A stretch of DNA of 64,000 nucleotides, taken from assembly GCF_014705615.1 (NCBI RefSeq), contig NZ_JACXJA010000006.1:248001-312000 (forward strand), in the 5' to 3' direction. A model generated the notes under the pieces. It had not been told where the DNA came from and searched no databases. It was given only the letters and a program-made list of their open reading frames with translations. Made by a program: the position numbers and the translations under genes. This DNA is from Paenibacillus oceani (GTDB lineage: Bacteria; Bacillota; Bacilli; Paenibacillales; NBRC-103111). This document shows, in pieces, positions 43,473-52,104 of the stretch; within the stretch, counting starts at the first letter, position 1, and every line of letters starts with the position of its first letter.

Positions 43473-44489
43473 TCAATTGTTCAAAATAACCTGCAGGCCG
43501 GGTTTGAGCCCCTTGCGGATCTCGGCCTCCGTAGCCGTCTCCAGTCCTCTCTCCACGTCGACCTCTTTGCGGGTATCCCCATCCTTGACGTGGACGAAAT
43601 ATCGTCCCTGATAGGAGCGAAGACCAACCCGCGGGATTACGATCACATTATCTTTGCGATCCGTCACGATCGACATCTCCGCTTGCGTGCCGAAGCTCGC
43701 CGGAGGCGGATTGTCGAATCCGATCAGGATCGAGCGCGAGTTTTTCTGGGATTGGGTCACATTGTCGGTATACGGGGCGCTTCTCGGCGTCTGGATCACT
43801 TTGCCCTTGTAGATCGTGCCGCCGTAGTCGACCTCCGCCTCCATGCCGTTCTCGATCGAGGATAAGTCGCCCGCAGACTGGACCGAGTACATAAACAGCA
43901 GGTTGTTCGGATCGGATATGCCGACTACGCTTTTGTAAGCTGTAACCGAATCGCCGGGCTTCATGAAGTCGAGAAACGTGATGACGCCCGCTTGCTCGGA
44001 GGTTAGCTTCGTGCGGGCCAGATTCGCTTCCAGCCCTCGGAGCTTCAGCTCCTCAACCTCTTTGTTTAAGCCGGCCAGCCGCAGCTTCTCAGGGTCCCGG
44101 GCCAGCTTCGCCTGCTCCAGCTGATCTTCCGCCTTTGCCAGCACAAGCATCTGTTCGACGATCTTCATTTTCATATCGCCCGGGTCAAGTTCGAGCAGGA
44201 CGTCTCCCTTTTTCACGGAATCGCCGAGCTTGATCGGGATCGCGGACAGCCTGCCGCCTACGGGATACTGGTGGAACTTCGTATCCGCCGGAACGAACAC
44301 GCCCGTCCCCCGCACCTGCTTCACGATGGAGCCGTTTTTGGTCTCGTATAGGTCTTCCTGCCGTTTGACCGGCTTGAGCAATTCCGGCTTCTCCTGCGGC
44401 TTCGCATTGACGTACGTGCAGCCGGTCTGAACCGCCGCAAGCGCTCCCAACAACAGCCAAGTAAAAACCCGTCTTTTTGTGTCCGACAA
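43473..44489 (-). CDS. HlyD/RND-type membrane-fusion lipoprotein
   Basis: 338 residues from TTG. Lipobox QTGC at residue 23. Barrel-sandwich halves GGRLSAIPIKLGDSVKKGDV and TKLTSEQAGVITFLDFMKPG flank a coiled-coil hairpin (residues 110-160), with beta-barrel and membrane-proximal parts after. It would link an ABC or RND exporter in the cytoplasmic membrane to the envelope, but no exporter gene is adjacent. Last gene of the lipA-yutD operon, ending at a strong terminator. Confidence 0.82.
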   Translation of the reverse strand: MSDTKRRVFTWLLLGALAAVQTGCTYVNAKPQEKPELLKPVKRQEDLYETKNGSIVKQVRGTGVFVPADTKFHQYPVGGRLSAIPIKLGDSVKKGDVLLELDPGDMKMKIVEQMLVLAKAEDQLEQAKLARDPEKLRLAGLNKEVEELKLRGLEANLARTKLTSEQAGVITFLDFMKPGDSVTAYKSVVGISDPNNLLFMYSVQSAGDLSSIENGMEAEVDYGGTIYKGKVIQTPRSAPYTDNVTQSQKNSRSILIGFDNPPPASFGTQAEMSIVTDRKDNVIVIPRVGLRSYQGRYFVHVKDGDTRKEVDVERGLETATEAEIRKGLKPGLQVILNN

Positions 44490-44519
44490 GCTACTCGCCC
44501 CCCGACAATCGTTCGCTCG

Positions 44520-45146
44520 TTACTGCTTCGGCTGGGAACGCTCCTGGCGCTCCCGGTTGTGCCGCTCCTGCCGCTCGTGACGTTCCGGCTGCCCGTTACG
44601 CTCCGCGCGGGCTGCGCGCTCCTGATGTCCGTGACGCTGATCCTGACGTTCTCTGCGCTCCGGCCGCTCCTGGTTCCCGTGGCGTTCGTGACGTTCTGCT
44701 TGTCCGTGACGCTCCTGGCGCTCATGACGTTCCTGGCGCGGCGGGTTGTGCCGGGAGTGATTCGCTTCGTGCTGCGGATTCGGCTGCTGTGCCTGGGAGG
44801 CTCCCGGGAGGGCAGCCTCCTGCAGTTCGGGCGCTACCGGTTGAGACTCCCCGGGAGCCGATTTGCCCGGCATTTTGCGCAGGATGAAGTAGGCGCAGCC
44901 GAAATTGCAGTATTCGTTTAAATAATCGTGCATGCTGGAGACGCACGTATCTTTGTTGCCGTTTTTGTTCGATTCCTTGAAAAAGCCTTTCAGCCGCAGC
45001 TGGTTGTATCCCCAGTCGCCGACGATATAATCGTAGCGCTCGAGCACTTCGCTGTAGCGGTCGCGGAACGCTTCGAAGTTGTATCCGTTCCGGTTCTCCT
45101 GCACAAGCTCATATGTTTTGCCGCCGATATGAATCAATGGATACAC
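44520..45146 (-). CDS. yutD: YutD-family protein with charged repeat tail
   Basis: 208 residues. Residues 1-92 are a full YutD domain (GGKTYELVQENRNGYNFEAF, YDYIVGDWGYNQLRLKGFF, NEYCNFGCAYFILR). Residues 93-208 are a disordered extension, and 127-206 consist mostly of Arg, Glu, His and Gln in RHERQER-like repeats. Bacillus YutD lacks such a tail. YutD is uncharacterised but is linked to lipA in Bacillus. Located 27 bp after lipA. Confidence 0.88.
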   Translation of the reverse strand: MYPLIHIGGKTYELVQENRNGYNFEAFRDRYSEVLERYDYIVGDWGYNQLRLKGFFKESNKNGNKDTCVSSMHDYLNEYCNFGCAYFILRKMPGKSAPGESQPVAPELQEAALPGASQAQQPNPQHEANHSRHNPPRQERHERQERHGQAERHERHGNQERPERRERQDQRHGHQERAARAERNGQPERHERQERHNRERQERSQPKQ

Positions 45147-45173
45147 CTCCTTGCGCCGGTTTCACGGGTTAGG

Positions 45174-46082
45174 TTAAGATTGCGCATTCGCCGAAGCGGC
45201 CGCATTCGCAGATTGAACCTGGGAGTGAGCATGGTAGGAGCTGCGCACGAGCGGACCGGATTCCACATGGCGGAAGCCCCGCTTCATGCCTTCTTCCTTC
45301 AGCGCGGCAAACTGCTCCGGCGTGTAATATTCCATAACCCTCAGATGCTTTTTGGTCGGCTGCAAATATTGGCCAATCGTCATAATATCGCAATCGACGG
45401 CGCGCAAATCGTCCATCGTCCGCAAAATCTCGTCCCAAGTCTCCCCGACGCCAAGCATAATGCTCGACTTGGTCGGAATGGACGGATACATCTTCTTGGA
45501 GCGGGCCAGCAGCTCCAAGGAACGAGGATATTTGGCCTTCGACCGGACGCGGTCGGACAAGCGCTCCACCGTCTCCATGTTGTGGTTCAGGATGTCGGGC
45601 TTCGCATCCAATACGACTCGCAGCGAATCTTCATTGCCGAGAAAGTCCGGGATCAGCACTTCAACCGAGCAAAACGGCAGACGTCTGCGAATGGCGCGAA
45701 TCGTCTCCGCGAAGATGGAGGCTCCTCCGTCCGCCAGATCGTCCCTCGCTACCGACGTGACGACGCAGTGGCGCAGTCCCATCTGCTCGGCCGCTTCCGC
45801 TACGCGTTCCGGCTCCTGGAGATCAAGCTCTGTCGGCAAGCCCGAGTTAACGGCACAGAACCGGCAAGCCCGGGTGCAAATATCGCCCAGAATCATAAAG
45901 GTAGCCGTACGGTTCGCCCAGCATTCGTGGAGGTTCGGACATTTGGCTTCTTCGCATACGGTATGAAGCGTCTTGGAGCGCATCATATCTTTGAGTTCTT
46001 TGACATTATCGTAATCGTCCCCGGTAGGCAGCTTGATTTTGAGCCATTCCGGTTTGCGAAGCACGGGTGGTTTGGTCGACAT
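45174..46082 (-). CDS. lipA: Lipoyl synthase
   Basis: 302 residues from ATG 46082, preceded by GCAGGA; the frame extends upstream but [19 protein letters not shown] is the expected start. Auxiliary cluster cysteines [12 protein letters not shown] and the radical-SAM CTRACRFC are both present, and the family end has RSSYHA. It inserts two sulfurs into octanoyl groups to form lipoyl cofactor. A short Ala/Ser/Asn-rich tail follows. Confidence 0.95.
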   Translation of the reverse strand: MSTKPPVLRKPEWLKIKLPTGDDYDNVKELKDMMRSKTLHTVCEEAKCPNLHECWANRTATFMILGDICTRACRFCAVNSGLPTELDLQEPERVAEAAEQMGLRHCVVTSVARDDLADGGASIFAETIRAIRRRLPFCSVEVLIPDFLGNEDSLRVVLDAKPDILNHNMETVERLSDRVRSKAKYPRSLELLARSKKMYPSIPTKSSIMLGVGETWDEILRTMDDLRAVDCDIMTIGQYLQPTKKHLRVMEYYTPEQFAALKEEGMKRGFRHVESGPLVRSSYHAHSQVQSANAAASANAQS

Positions 46083-46457
46083 ATGGATTCCTGCTTTCCG
46101 TTTGGTTAAGATCCTTTCGGGAAAATCGCCTCCCGAGCCGGACCGCTTGCAAAAATTCGCCCATGGACGGGCGGACTCTGCAAGTATTATACCACGAAAG
46201 CGGCAACAATCCACGCCGGACTATCGCTTACGTTCCCATTGTATCGGACAGAGAATGGAAATTCAGGAGCTAACTTGTTGGAAAAGGTGTCGATTTGTTC
46301 GATGACGCGACCCGGGCCTCCCCAGGGCGGAGGACACCTCTTCCTTTTTCCGGCGACAGGTTTCGGGAATACCCCGGTTGTGATACACTTTATAATAGAA
46401 AGATCAGGCAGCGGTGCCGAACGCAAGAGCAGCGGTGCCTTGGGGGAGGGAAACCGG

Positions 46458-47324
46458 ATGGATACCGGATTACTACTTAAACAAAAGGATGAGAAGCTTG
46501 GCGCCATCCTTCGAGATATGGGACGCGTTCTAATCGCTTTTTCAGGCGGCGTGGACAGCACATTCGTCCTGAAGCGGGCGCATCAGGAGCTGGGCGATCA
46601 GGTGCTGGCCGTTACGGCGGCATCGGAGACGTTCCCGACCCGTGAGTTCAACGCGGCTGTGCATTTGGCCGAGGAGCTCGGAGTCAGGCTGCACAAGACG
46701 GAAGTGAAAGAATATGAGAATGCGTCGTTCGTGGCCAACAACCCCGACCGCTGCTACCATTGCAAGACCGGGCTGTATTCCCATTTGCAGACGATTGCGA
46801 AGGAACTGGGCTATCCGTTCATTGTAGACGGTTCCAACGTCGACGATCTGGGCGATTACCGTCCCGGCCTTCAAGCCAAAACGGAGCAAGGCGTGCGCAG
46901 CCCGCTGCAGGAAGCCGGGTTTCTGAAAAGCGAAATCCGCGAGCTCTCCAAAGAGCTCGGTTTGCGTACCTGGAACAAGCCGTCGTTCGCCTGCTTGTCC
47001 TCGCGCATCCCTTACGGAACGAAGATTGAGAAATATAAAATCGATCAATTGGACGAAGCTGAGGACTTTTTGTACGCTCTCGGTTTCTGGCAGGTGCGAG
47101 TGCGTCACCACGATAAGATCGCCCGCATCGAAGTGATGCCGGACGAACTGCAGAAGGTGATCGAGCTGAAAGACAGCATTCACGAGAAATTTACGTCGCT
47201 AGGCTTTACTTACGTCGCGCTCGATCTTGCGGGATACCGGACGGGCAGCATGAACGCCGTATTGAAAACGAACGCGGAGCCGGCCGTTTCAGCCGAACCG
47301 TTGAAGAAAGAAGCGGTTCAATGA
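46458..47324 (+). CDS. larE: LarE, sacrificial sulfur transferase for nickel-pincer cofactor
   Basis: 288 residues from ATG 46458 after GGGGGAGGG. PP-loop FSGGVDST at 28-35 adenylates the substrate. RCYHCKTGLY and DGSNVDDLGDYRPG are LarE signatures. C179 in SFACLSSRIPYG is at the place of the sulfur-donating Cys of the Lactobacillus enzyme, which becomes dehydroalanine. LarE converts the two carboxylates made by LarB to thiocarboxylates. The stop overlaps larB. The 375-bp gap to divergent lipA holds TATAAT at 46391. Confidence 0.92.
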   Translation: MDTGLLLKQKDEKLGAILRDMGRVLIAFSGGVDSTFVLKRAHQELGDQVLAVTAASETFPTREFNAAVHLAEELGVRLHKTEVKEYENASFVANNPDRCYHCKTGLYSHLQTIAKELGYPFIVDGSNVDDLGDYRPGLQAKTEQGVRSPLQEAGFLKSEIRELSKELGLRTWNKPSFACLSSRIPYGTKIEKYKIDQLDEAEDFLYALGFWQVRVRHHDKIARIEVMPDELQKVIELKDSIHEKFTSLGFTYVALDLAGYRTGSMNAVLKTNAEPAVSAEPLKKEAVQ

Positions 47325-48100
47325 TGCAGCTGGAGCACGTTCTCAAGTTACTGAAAGCGGGAGACCTCGAGCTGGAGGAAGCGAAGCGTCAGATCGAGGA
47401 GCTAACGCAGGCGGAGGCTTCCGCCAAAATAGACGATCTCGGCTTCGCCCAGCTTGATCTGGAGCGCGAGAAGAGGACCGGGTTCCCCGAAGTCATCTAC
47501 GGCGAGAGCAAGACGGCGGAGCAGATCGCCGTCATCTTCCAACGGCTGACGGAGCATTCCGACCGGGTGCTCGCCACGCGCGTCGATCCGGTCAAGGCCG
47601 AAGCTGTGCTCGCCGCCGTGCAGGGAGCGACGTATCATGCTTCGGCGCGGGCGCTCACCTGGTTCAAGAAGCCGATTCTGAAAGTGCACGACGGCTACGT
47701 CGCCGTCGTATGCGCAGGTACGGCCGATCTGCCCGTGGCGGAAGAAGCCGCGATTACGATCGAATGTATGGGCAGCCATGTGGAGAAAGTATATGACGTC
47801 GGCGTTGCCGGCATACATAGGCTGTTCCGCCGTCTGCCGGTCATCCGCGGCGCCAATGCAATCGTTGTGGTGGCCGGAATGGAAGGCGCTCTGGCAAGCG
47901 TCGTCGGTGGACTCGTATCCAGCCCCGTTATCGCCGTACCGACCAGCGTCGGCTATGGGGCGAACTTTCAAGGCGTCTCCGCCCTGCTGACGATGCTGAA
48001 TTCGTGTGCGACCGGCGTTACGGTCGTGAATATCGATAACGGCTTCGGAGCCGGCTACAGCGCAGGACTCATCAATAAAAATATGTCGAAAAGGTCGTGA
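47321..48100 (+). CDS. larB: LarB, pyridinium biscarboxylate synthase
   Basis: 259 residues overlapping larE by 4 bp. The C-terminal two thirds are a PurE-like core (VAVVCAGTADLPVAEEAAIT, GMEGALASVVGGLVSSPVIA, GYGANFQGVSALLTMLNSCA). LarB carboxylates and hydrolyses nicotinate adenine dinucleotide to start pincer-cofactor synthesis. Confidence 0.93.
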   Translation: MMQLEHVLKLLKAGDLELEEAKRQIEELTQAEASAKIDDLGFAQLDLEREKRTGFPEVIYGESKTAEQIAVIFQRLTEHSDRVLATRVDPVKAEAVLAAVQGATYHASARALTWFKKPILKVHDGYVAVVCAGTADLPVAEEAAITIECMGSHVEKVYDVGVAGIHRLFRRLPVIRGANAIVVVAGMEGALASVVGGLVSSPVIAVPTSVGYGANFQGVSALLTMLNSCATGVTVVNIDNGFGAGYSAGLINKNMSKRS

Positions 48101-48107
48101 ATGTTCA

Positions 48108-49097
48108 GTGAGAGTCGTATATTTCGATTGCTTCTCCGGCATTAGCGGCGACATGGCGCTGGCCGCCCTGGTCGACGCGGGAGCCGATCAGGCTTACGTA
48201 GAAAGCGAGCTGCAAAAAATCCGCATCGAGCCGTTCGCGCTGGAATGGCGCAGAGTGAACAAAAAAGGCATATCGGCGCTCAAAATGGACGTAACGCTCG
48301 ACCCGGACCATAAACCGACGGATCACCGCCACTATTCCGACATCGTCCGTCTGATCCAGGCCGCAGGCTTCAACGAGCGCGTCACCGCGCTTAGTCTTGC
48401 CATATTTAAGCAAATCGGCATCGCGGAAGGCAAAATACACGGCATTCCGATCGAGAACGTCCATTTCCACGAAGTCGGCGCGATCGATTCGATCGTAGAC
48501 GTAATCGGCGTTGCGCTCGCTCTCGACTCGCTGCAAGCGGAATACATCTATTGCTCCGCCGTCCCGCTCGGCTCGGGAACGGTTCAGTGCGATCACGGCT
48601 TATACCCGGTTCCGGCGCCTGCTACGCTCGAGATGATGCGCGGCTTGCCGATCGCCCCGACCGACTATGCGATGGAGATGACTACGCCGACCGGGGCCGG
48701 GATCGTATCCGGCGTCGTAAACGACTTCTCCAAAGGATTGCCTTCGATGATCGTCGAGTCCATCGGATACGGAGCCGGAACCCGCGATTTGCCGAACCGG
48801 CCGAATGTGCTGCGGGTCGTCGTCGGTACGATGGACAAGTATATTGCGGAATGGAAAGCAAGCCATGCGCATATTCCGGCCGAGCATACGCACGCCCATG
48901 AGCATCACCATCATCATGACCACGACCACGGGCACCACCATGATCATGAGCATAAACACGAGCACCATCATCACGATCATGATCACCATCACCATGATCA
49001 TGACCATGGCCATCGCCATGGAAAAGGGCATCGTCACGAGCACGATCACGATGATGAGCATGAGCACAAGGGCGAATCCCACTCGCACAAACATTAA
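48108..49097 (+). CDS. larC: LarC N-terminal half (LarC1) with His-rich tail
   Basis: 329 residues from GTG 48108. Residues 1-250 are the LarC1 domain (YFDCFSGISGDMALAALVD, NVHFHEVGAIDSIVDVIGVA, PTGAGIV). Where a normal LarC continues into its second domain, this protein instead has a 77-residue tail (253-329) containing 40 His with Asp, Glu and Lys, ending at a stop and terminator. LarC inserts nickel into the pincer cofactor; the tail should store or deliver nickel. The second domain is a separate gene on the other strand. Confidence 0.9.
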   Translation: MRVVYFDCFSGISGDMALAALVDAGADQAYVESELQKIRIEPFALEWRRVNKKGISALKMDVTLDPDHKPTDHRHYSDIVRLIQAAGFNERVTALSLAIFKQIGIAEGKIHGIPIENVHFHEVGAIDSIVDVIGVALALDSLQAEYIYCSAVPLGSGTVQCDHGLYPVPAPATLEMMRGLPIAPTDYAMEMTTPTGAGIVSGVVNDFSKGLPSMIVESIGYGAGTRDLPNRPNVLRVVVGTMDKYIAEWKASHAHIPAEHTHAHEHHHHHDHDHGHHHDHEHKHEHHHHDHDHHHHDHDHGHRHGKGHRHEHDHDDEHEHKGESHSHKH

Positions 49098-49124
49098 GCA
49101 GCGAAGTTTGTTTCCGACTCATAC

Positions 49125-49168
49125 AAGCCTCCGATCCGCTTTAGGCGAATTCGGAGGCTTATCGTTTT
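49125..49168 (+). terminator. Terminator of the lar operon
   Basis: AAGCCTCCGA (49125-49134) and TCGGAGGCTT (49151-49160), then ATCGTTTTC. Confidence 0.75.
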
Positions 49169-49205
49169 CTCCCCTCTGCACGTTGCAGTGCTTTCCCTGG
49201 CCGTG

Positions 49206-49700
49206 TCAGGTATCCGCAGCTGGAGGCTTCAGCCCGGCACATGTCCGGCGCACTTCCTCATAAACCAGCTTCAGCGGCACCCCGTGCCGCTTGGCGATCG
49301 CTTCACATTCCTTGAACTCCGGCGCCGCTTGGACCAGCTTGCCTTTATAGTAACCCAGCTTCACCGAAACCGTTCCCCACTGCGTATCCGCCTGCACGAA
49401 CTCGCGTCCCAGACGGTGCACGTTCGCCTGCAAATACCGCAGTCCGAGCGTCGTCGTCTCCGTAAAGATTACGTCCTCCATCTGCTCCAGACGTTCCGCG
49501 GCAGCCAGCACATTCAGCATAAGTCCGGGACGCCCTTTTTTCATAATAATCGGGACCCAGTATACGTCGTTGGCCCCCGCCTCGAACAGCCGTTCCGTCA
49601 CATACGAACTGTATTCCGGGTTCATATCGTCGATATTGGCTTGCACGAGCACCATCTGGTCGTCGACATGCTCATTGTGGTGGTCGAACAAAAGCGGCAC
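49206..49700 (-). CDS. larC: LarC C-terminal half (LarC2) as separate inverted gene
   Basis: 164 residues. The start is GTG 49700, next to a GAGAGG stretch that is close for a ribosome site; an internal ATG at 49655 is less likely. The sequence VLVQANIDDMNPEYSSYVTE, VYWVPIIMKKGRPGLMLNVL, TETTTLGLRY and EFKECEAIAKRHGVPLK is the LarC2 (DUF111 C-terminal) domain, which binds nickel and CTP. Its partner LarC1 converges on it from the left. It has its own promoter, so the two halves must meet as separate proteins. The domain looks complete. Confidence 0.9.
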   Translation of the reverse strand: MPLLFDHHNEHVDDQMVLVQANIDDMNPEYSSYVTERLFEAGANDVYWVPIIMKKGRPGLMLNVLAAAERLEQMEDVIFTETTTLGLRYLQANVHRLGREFVQADTQWGTVSVKLGYYKGKLVQAAPEFKECEAIAKRHGVPLKLVYEEVRRTCAGLKPPAADT

Positions 49701-49729
49701 CCTCTCTTTCGCTATTGGCGTTTATCTTC

Positions 49730-49759
49730 ATCGTACCAAACCGGCGCCTCTTCTGTAAA
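49730..49759 (-). promoter_or_regulatory. Promoter of larC2
   Basis: On the minus strand TTTACA, 18-bp spacer, TACGAT: 10 of 12 consensus bases. It gives a leader of about 22 nt before GTG 49700. Confidence 0.6.
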
Positions 49760-49866
49760 TGAACCCGGTCAGCCGCCGATCGCACGAAACCGAATAGCGA
49801 CATGCAGGAGTGCGCATCCTAACGGAAAGAACAGTCGAAACCCGCAATGAAAGGAGAATAGCGAAC

Positions 49867-50925
49867 TTGAAACGTGCAGGCCGGTTTCAACGAATAACGG
49901 TAATCCTGCTCGGCTGGATGCTGTTCCTGTCCCTCGCTTTGCCGGCGCCGTCTTCGGCGTCGGCGGAACCGCAGGCGGACAAAAAAGCCAGTCCCGATCC
50001 CCGAGCGCTGTTTGAAGAACGCAAGCAATTGTTCGAGGAGTTCGATCAAGTAACGGGCATCCCCTGGAACTACTTGGCGGCCATCGATCAATACGAAAGG
50101 ACGCTCAGTATCGCCAATCCAAAGAAGAGACCGCTCCGCTCGGGGCTGATCGGCATTTATTATACGCAGACGGAGTGGTCGGGAATTGCCAATCCGGAAC
50201 AGGAGGATACGAATCCGTATTCGATCGCCTTATTCGGGGGCAAGGGGAAGGACGGCTCCGGCGACGGCCTAGCCGATCGGCTCAACGACCTCGATCTGTT
50301 ATCGACCATGACGTCTTATTTGCTTACTTACGGCACGTCCGAGGACGAGATCAAAAGGGCGCTCTGGGAATACTACCGGAATACCCGCAGCGTGGAACGC
50401 ATTCAGCAGTTTGCAAGCATATACGCCACGTTCGGGAGGCTCGATTTGCACGAGCACGCTTTCCCTCTGCCGCTAAGCTCCAATTACGCCTATCGGGGCA
50501 CGTGGGGGGCAAGCCGCGGTTGGGGAGGCCACCGGATTCATGAGGGCAGCGATATTTTCGCAAGTCATGGCGTCCCGGTTCGGAGCACCTGTTACGGCAT
50601 CGTCGAGATCAAGGGCTGGAATCCATACGGGGGCTGGCGTGTCGGACTGCGCGATTTGAATAACGTCTACCATTATTACGCCCATCTGTCGGGGTATGAG
50701 AAAAATATCAAGCAGGGCGACATCGTCAAGCCGGGTCAAATTCTCGGCTGGGTAGGCAGCTCCGGATACGGAAAACCGGGGACGCAGGGGAAGTTCCCTC
50801 CTCACCTGCATTACGGTCTGTACCGCGACAACGGACAGCGCGAATGGTCGTTCGACCCGTTCCCGTATTTGAAAAAATGGGAGCGCGAAGAACGGCTGCG
50901 TGGCAAGCAAAAAACGAACGGGTAG
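49867..50925 (+). CDS. M23 family metallopeptidase (YunA-like)
   Basis: 352 residues from TTG 49867 after AAAGGAGAAT; an ATG at 49810 lacks a ribosome site. A signal or anchor helix at about 10-30 (ITVILLGWMLFLSLALPAP). The LytM zinc site is GGHRIHEGSDIFA and PPHLHYGLY. It should cleave peptidoglycan peptides outside the membrane. In Bacillus yunA lies near lipA and yunB, as here. Confidence 0.88.
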   Translation: MKRAGRFQRITVILLGWMLFLSLALPAPSSASAEPQADKKASPDPRALFEERKQLFEEFDQVTGIPWNYLAAIDQYERTLSIANPKKRPLRSGLIGIYYTQTEWSGIANPEQEDTNPYSIALFGGKGKDGSGDGLADRLNDLDLLSTMTSYLLTYGTSEDEIKRALWEYYRNTRSVERIQQFASIYATFGRLDLHEHAFPLPLSSNYAYRGTWGASRGWGGHRIHEGSDIFASHGVPVRSTCYGIVEIKGWNPYGGWRVGLRDLNNVYHYYAHLSGYEKNIKQGDIVKPGQILGWVGSSGYGKPGTQGKFPPHLHYGLYRDNGQREWSFDPFPYLKKWEREERLRGKQKTNG

Positions 50926-51125
50926 CCGATCCGGCCGTTCCGTGTCTTTCTTCCGCCGGCTTCACAAATAAGAACCTCCAATTCCACATCCGGTACGACA
51001 TCGATCTGACGCGGCGAATTGACAAGGGCCTGGAAACCAAGTCCTCTCGTCAAGACAACACGATCAGTTTCAGATTACGTACCCGTGGGCTGGAGGTTCT
51101 TTCCTGCTCCGGCGACGAGTCCTCC

Positions 51126-51860
51126 TTATTCCTTTTTTGGTTCTTCTCCCACCTTCATCGGCGGAATCGCTATCGTTGGCGGTGCTGCCGGCGTTTTGCC
51201 GCTCGGGTTGCCTTTGCCGTCGTAATAATACATCGGCACGTCGCCTACGACCATCACATACGAAATCGGAATTTCCGTCTCGACGATCTCCGGCTGCGAA
51301 TCGAACGGAATGACGATCGAAACCTCTGCGGTTATTTTCATATAAACTTCGACCAGAACCATATTGATGCCCGCCGTTTGCTGACGTGTGCTCAGGTCCA
51401 CCTTTACGGCGCCGATCGGGGTAAACTTCACCGGCACTTTGGGTCCGAACGAGGCAATAATCGCGCTGTTGAACGCCTGGCCGACCGGCACGTGCTCCGG
51501 GATGCTGCCGAGCTCCATCAATAACGTCTGTACCGTGTTGACCGTCTCCGAAGTAATTTTCATATGCTCCACGTAATTCAGCATGAATCCGTTGATTTTC
51601 CCGTTTTTATCCATCTGCCAGTCGATGATTTTGTCCAGGCTTTTGCCTTGCGAGATCCGTTCCGTCAGAGCGGCGTTTACCGATTGGGTCACGACCTGCT
51701 TGATCCGGAGCTTGGCTACGTGCATAATCGGCGGACGCAAGTTTTTCTCTATATAAATAAACGACTGAAGCGAAAACAAACTAAAGATCAGCATCGCGAT
51801 AAAAAACGCCCTACGCTTCGACTGCTTGGTCGGCCGGCTCCGCCATCTGCGCTTGAGCAT
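51126..51860 (-). CDS. yunB: Sporulation protein YunB
   Basis: 244 residues from ATG 51860 (GGGGGAAC upstream). The frame is open far upstream only because it lies opposite the DUF445 gene. One N-terminal membrane helix (AFFIAMLIFSLFSLQSFIYI) follows basic residues. The rest, with AKLRIKQVVTQSVNAALTER, PVKFTPIGAVKVDLSTRQQT and ISYVMVVGDVPMYYYDGKG, is YunB. A Pro-rich tail ends it. YunB is a SigE-dependent spore-formation protein. Confidence 0.9.
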   Translation of the reverse strand: MLKRRWRSRPTKQSKRRAFFIAMLIFSLFSLQSFIYIEKNLRPPIMHVAKLRIKQVVTQSVNAALTERISQGKSLDKIIDWQMDKNGKINGFMLNYVEHMKITSETVNTVQTLLMELGSIPEHVPVGQAFNSAIIASFGPKVPVKFTPIGAVKVDLSTRQQTAGINMVLVEVYMKITAEVSIVIPFDSQPEIVETEIPISYVMVVGDVPMYYYDGKGNPSGKTPAAPPTIAIPPMKVGEEPKKE

Positions 51861-52104
51861 ATGCAGCGTGTTCCCCCGATTCCTTGAATATAAAACAATG
51901 CGTGTTCCGTATCGTGTGCCGCGGGTGGTACGAATCCTTAGATTATATGCGGGTGTCCGGTAAAAAAGACGAGATCCCCCGGGCTTGGATGACCGTTCCG
52001 GATTGCTGACGGTTGCGAGCGAATGAAAACGAACGTTTCTCGATTTCCGCATTTTGGAGTACAATGAAGAGGAGATCGAATGAGGGTAAAGAGGAGTAAA
52101 TACG

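Noticed and set aside
44928-46109. 393-codon rightward frame across yutD and lipA
   Set aside because: Antisense to two recognised genes; no recognisable domain.
46083-46457. Metal-sensing riboswitch or NikR box before larE
   Set aside because: No NiCo riboswitch signature or palindromic nickel operator could be read; only a TATAAT at 46391 and an imperfect GGTGTC/GACACC pair.
50926-51125. 10-bp inverted repeat AGAACCTCCA / TGGAGGTTCT (50971-50980, 51091-51100)
   Set aside because: The arms are 110 bp apart with no clear inner structure; it may be chance.
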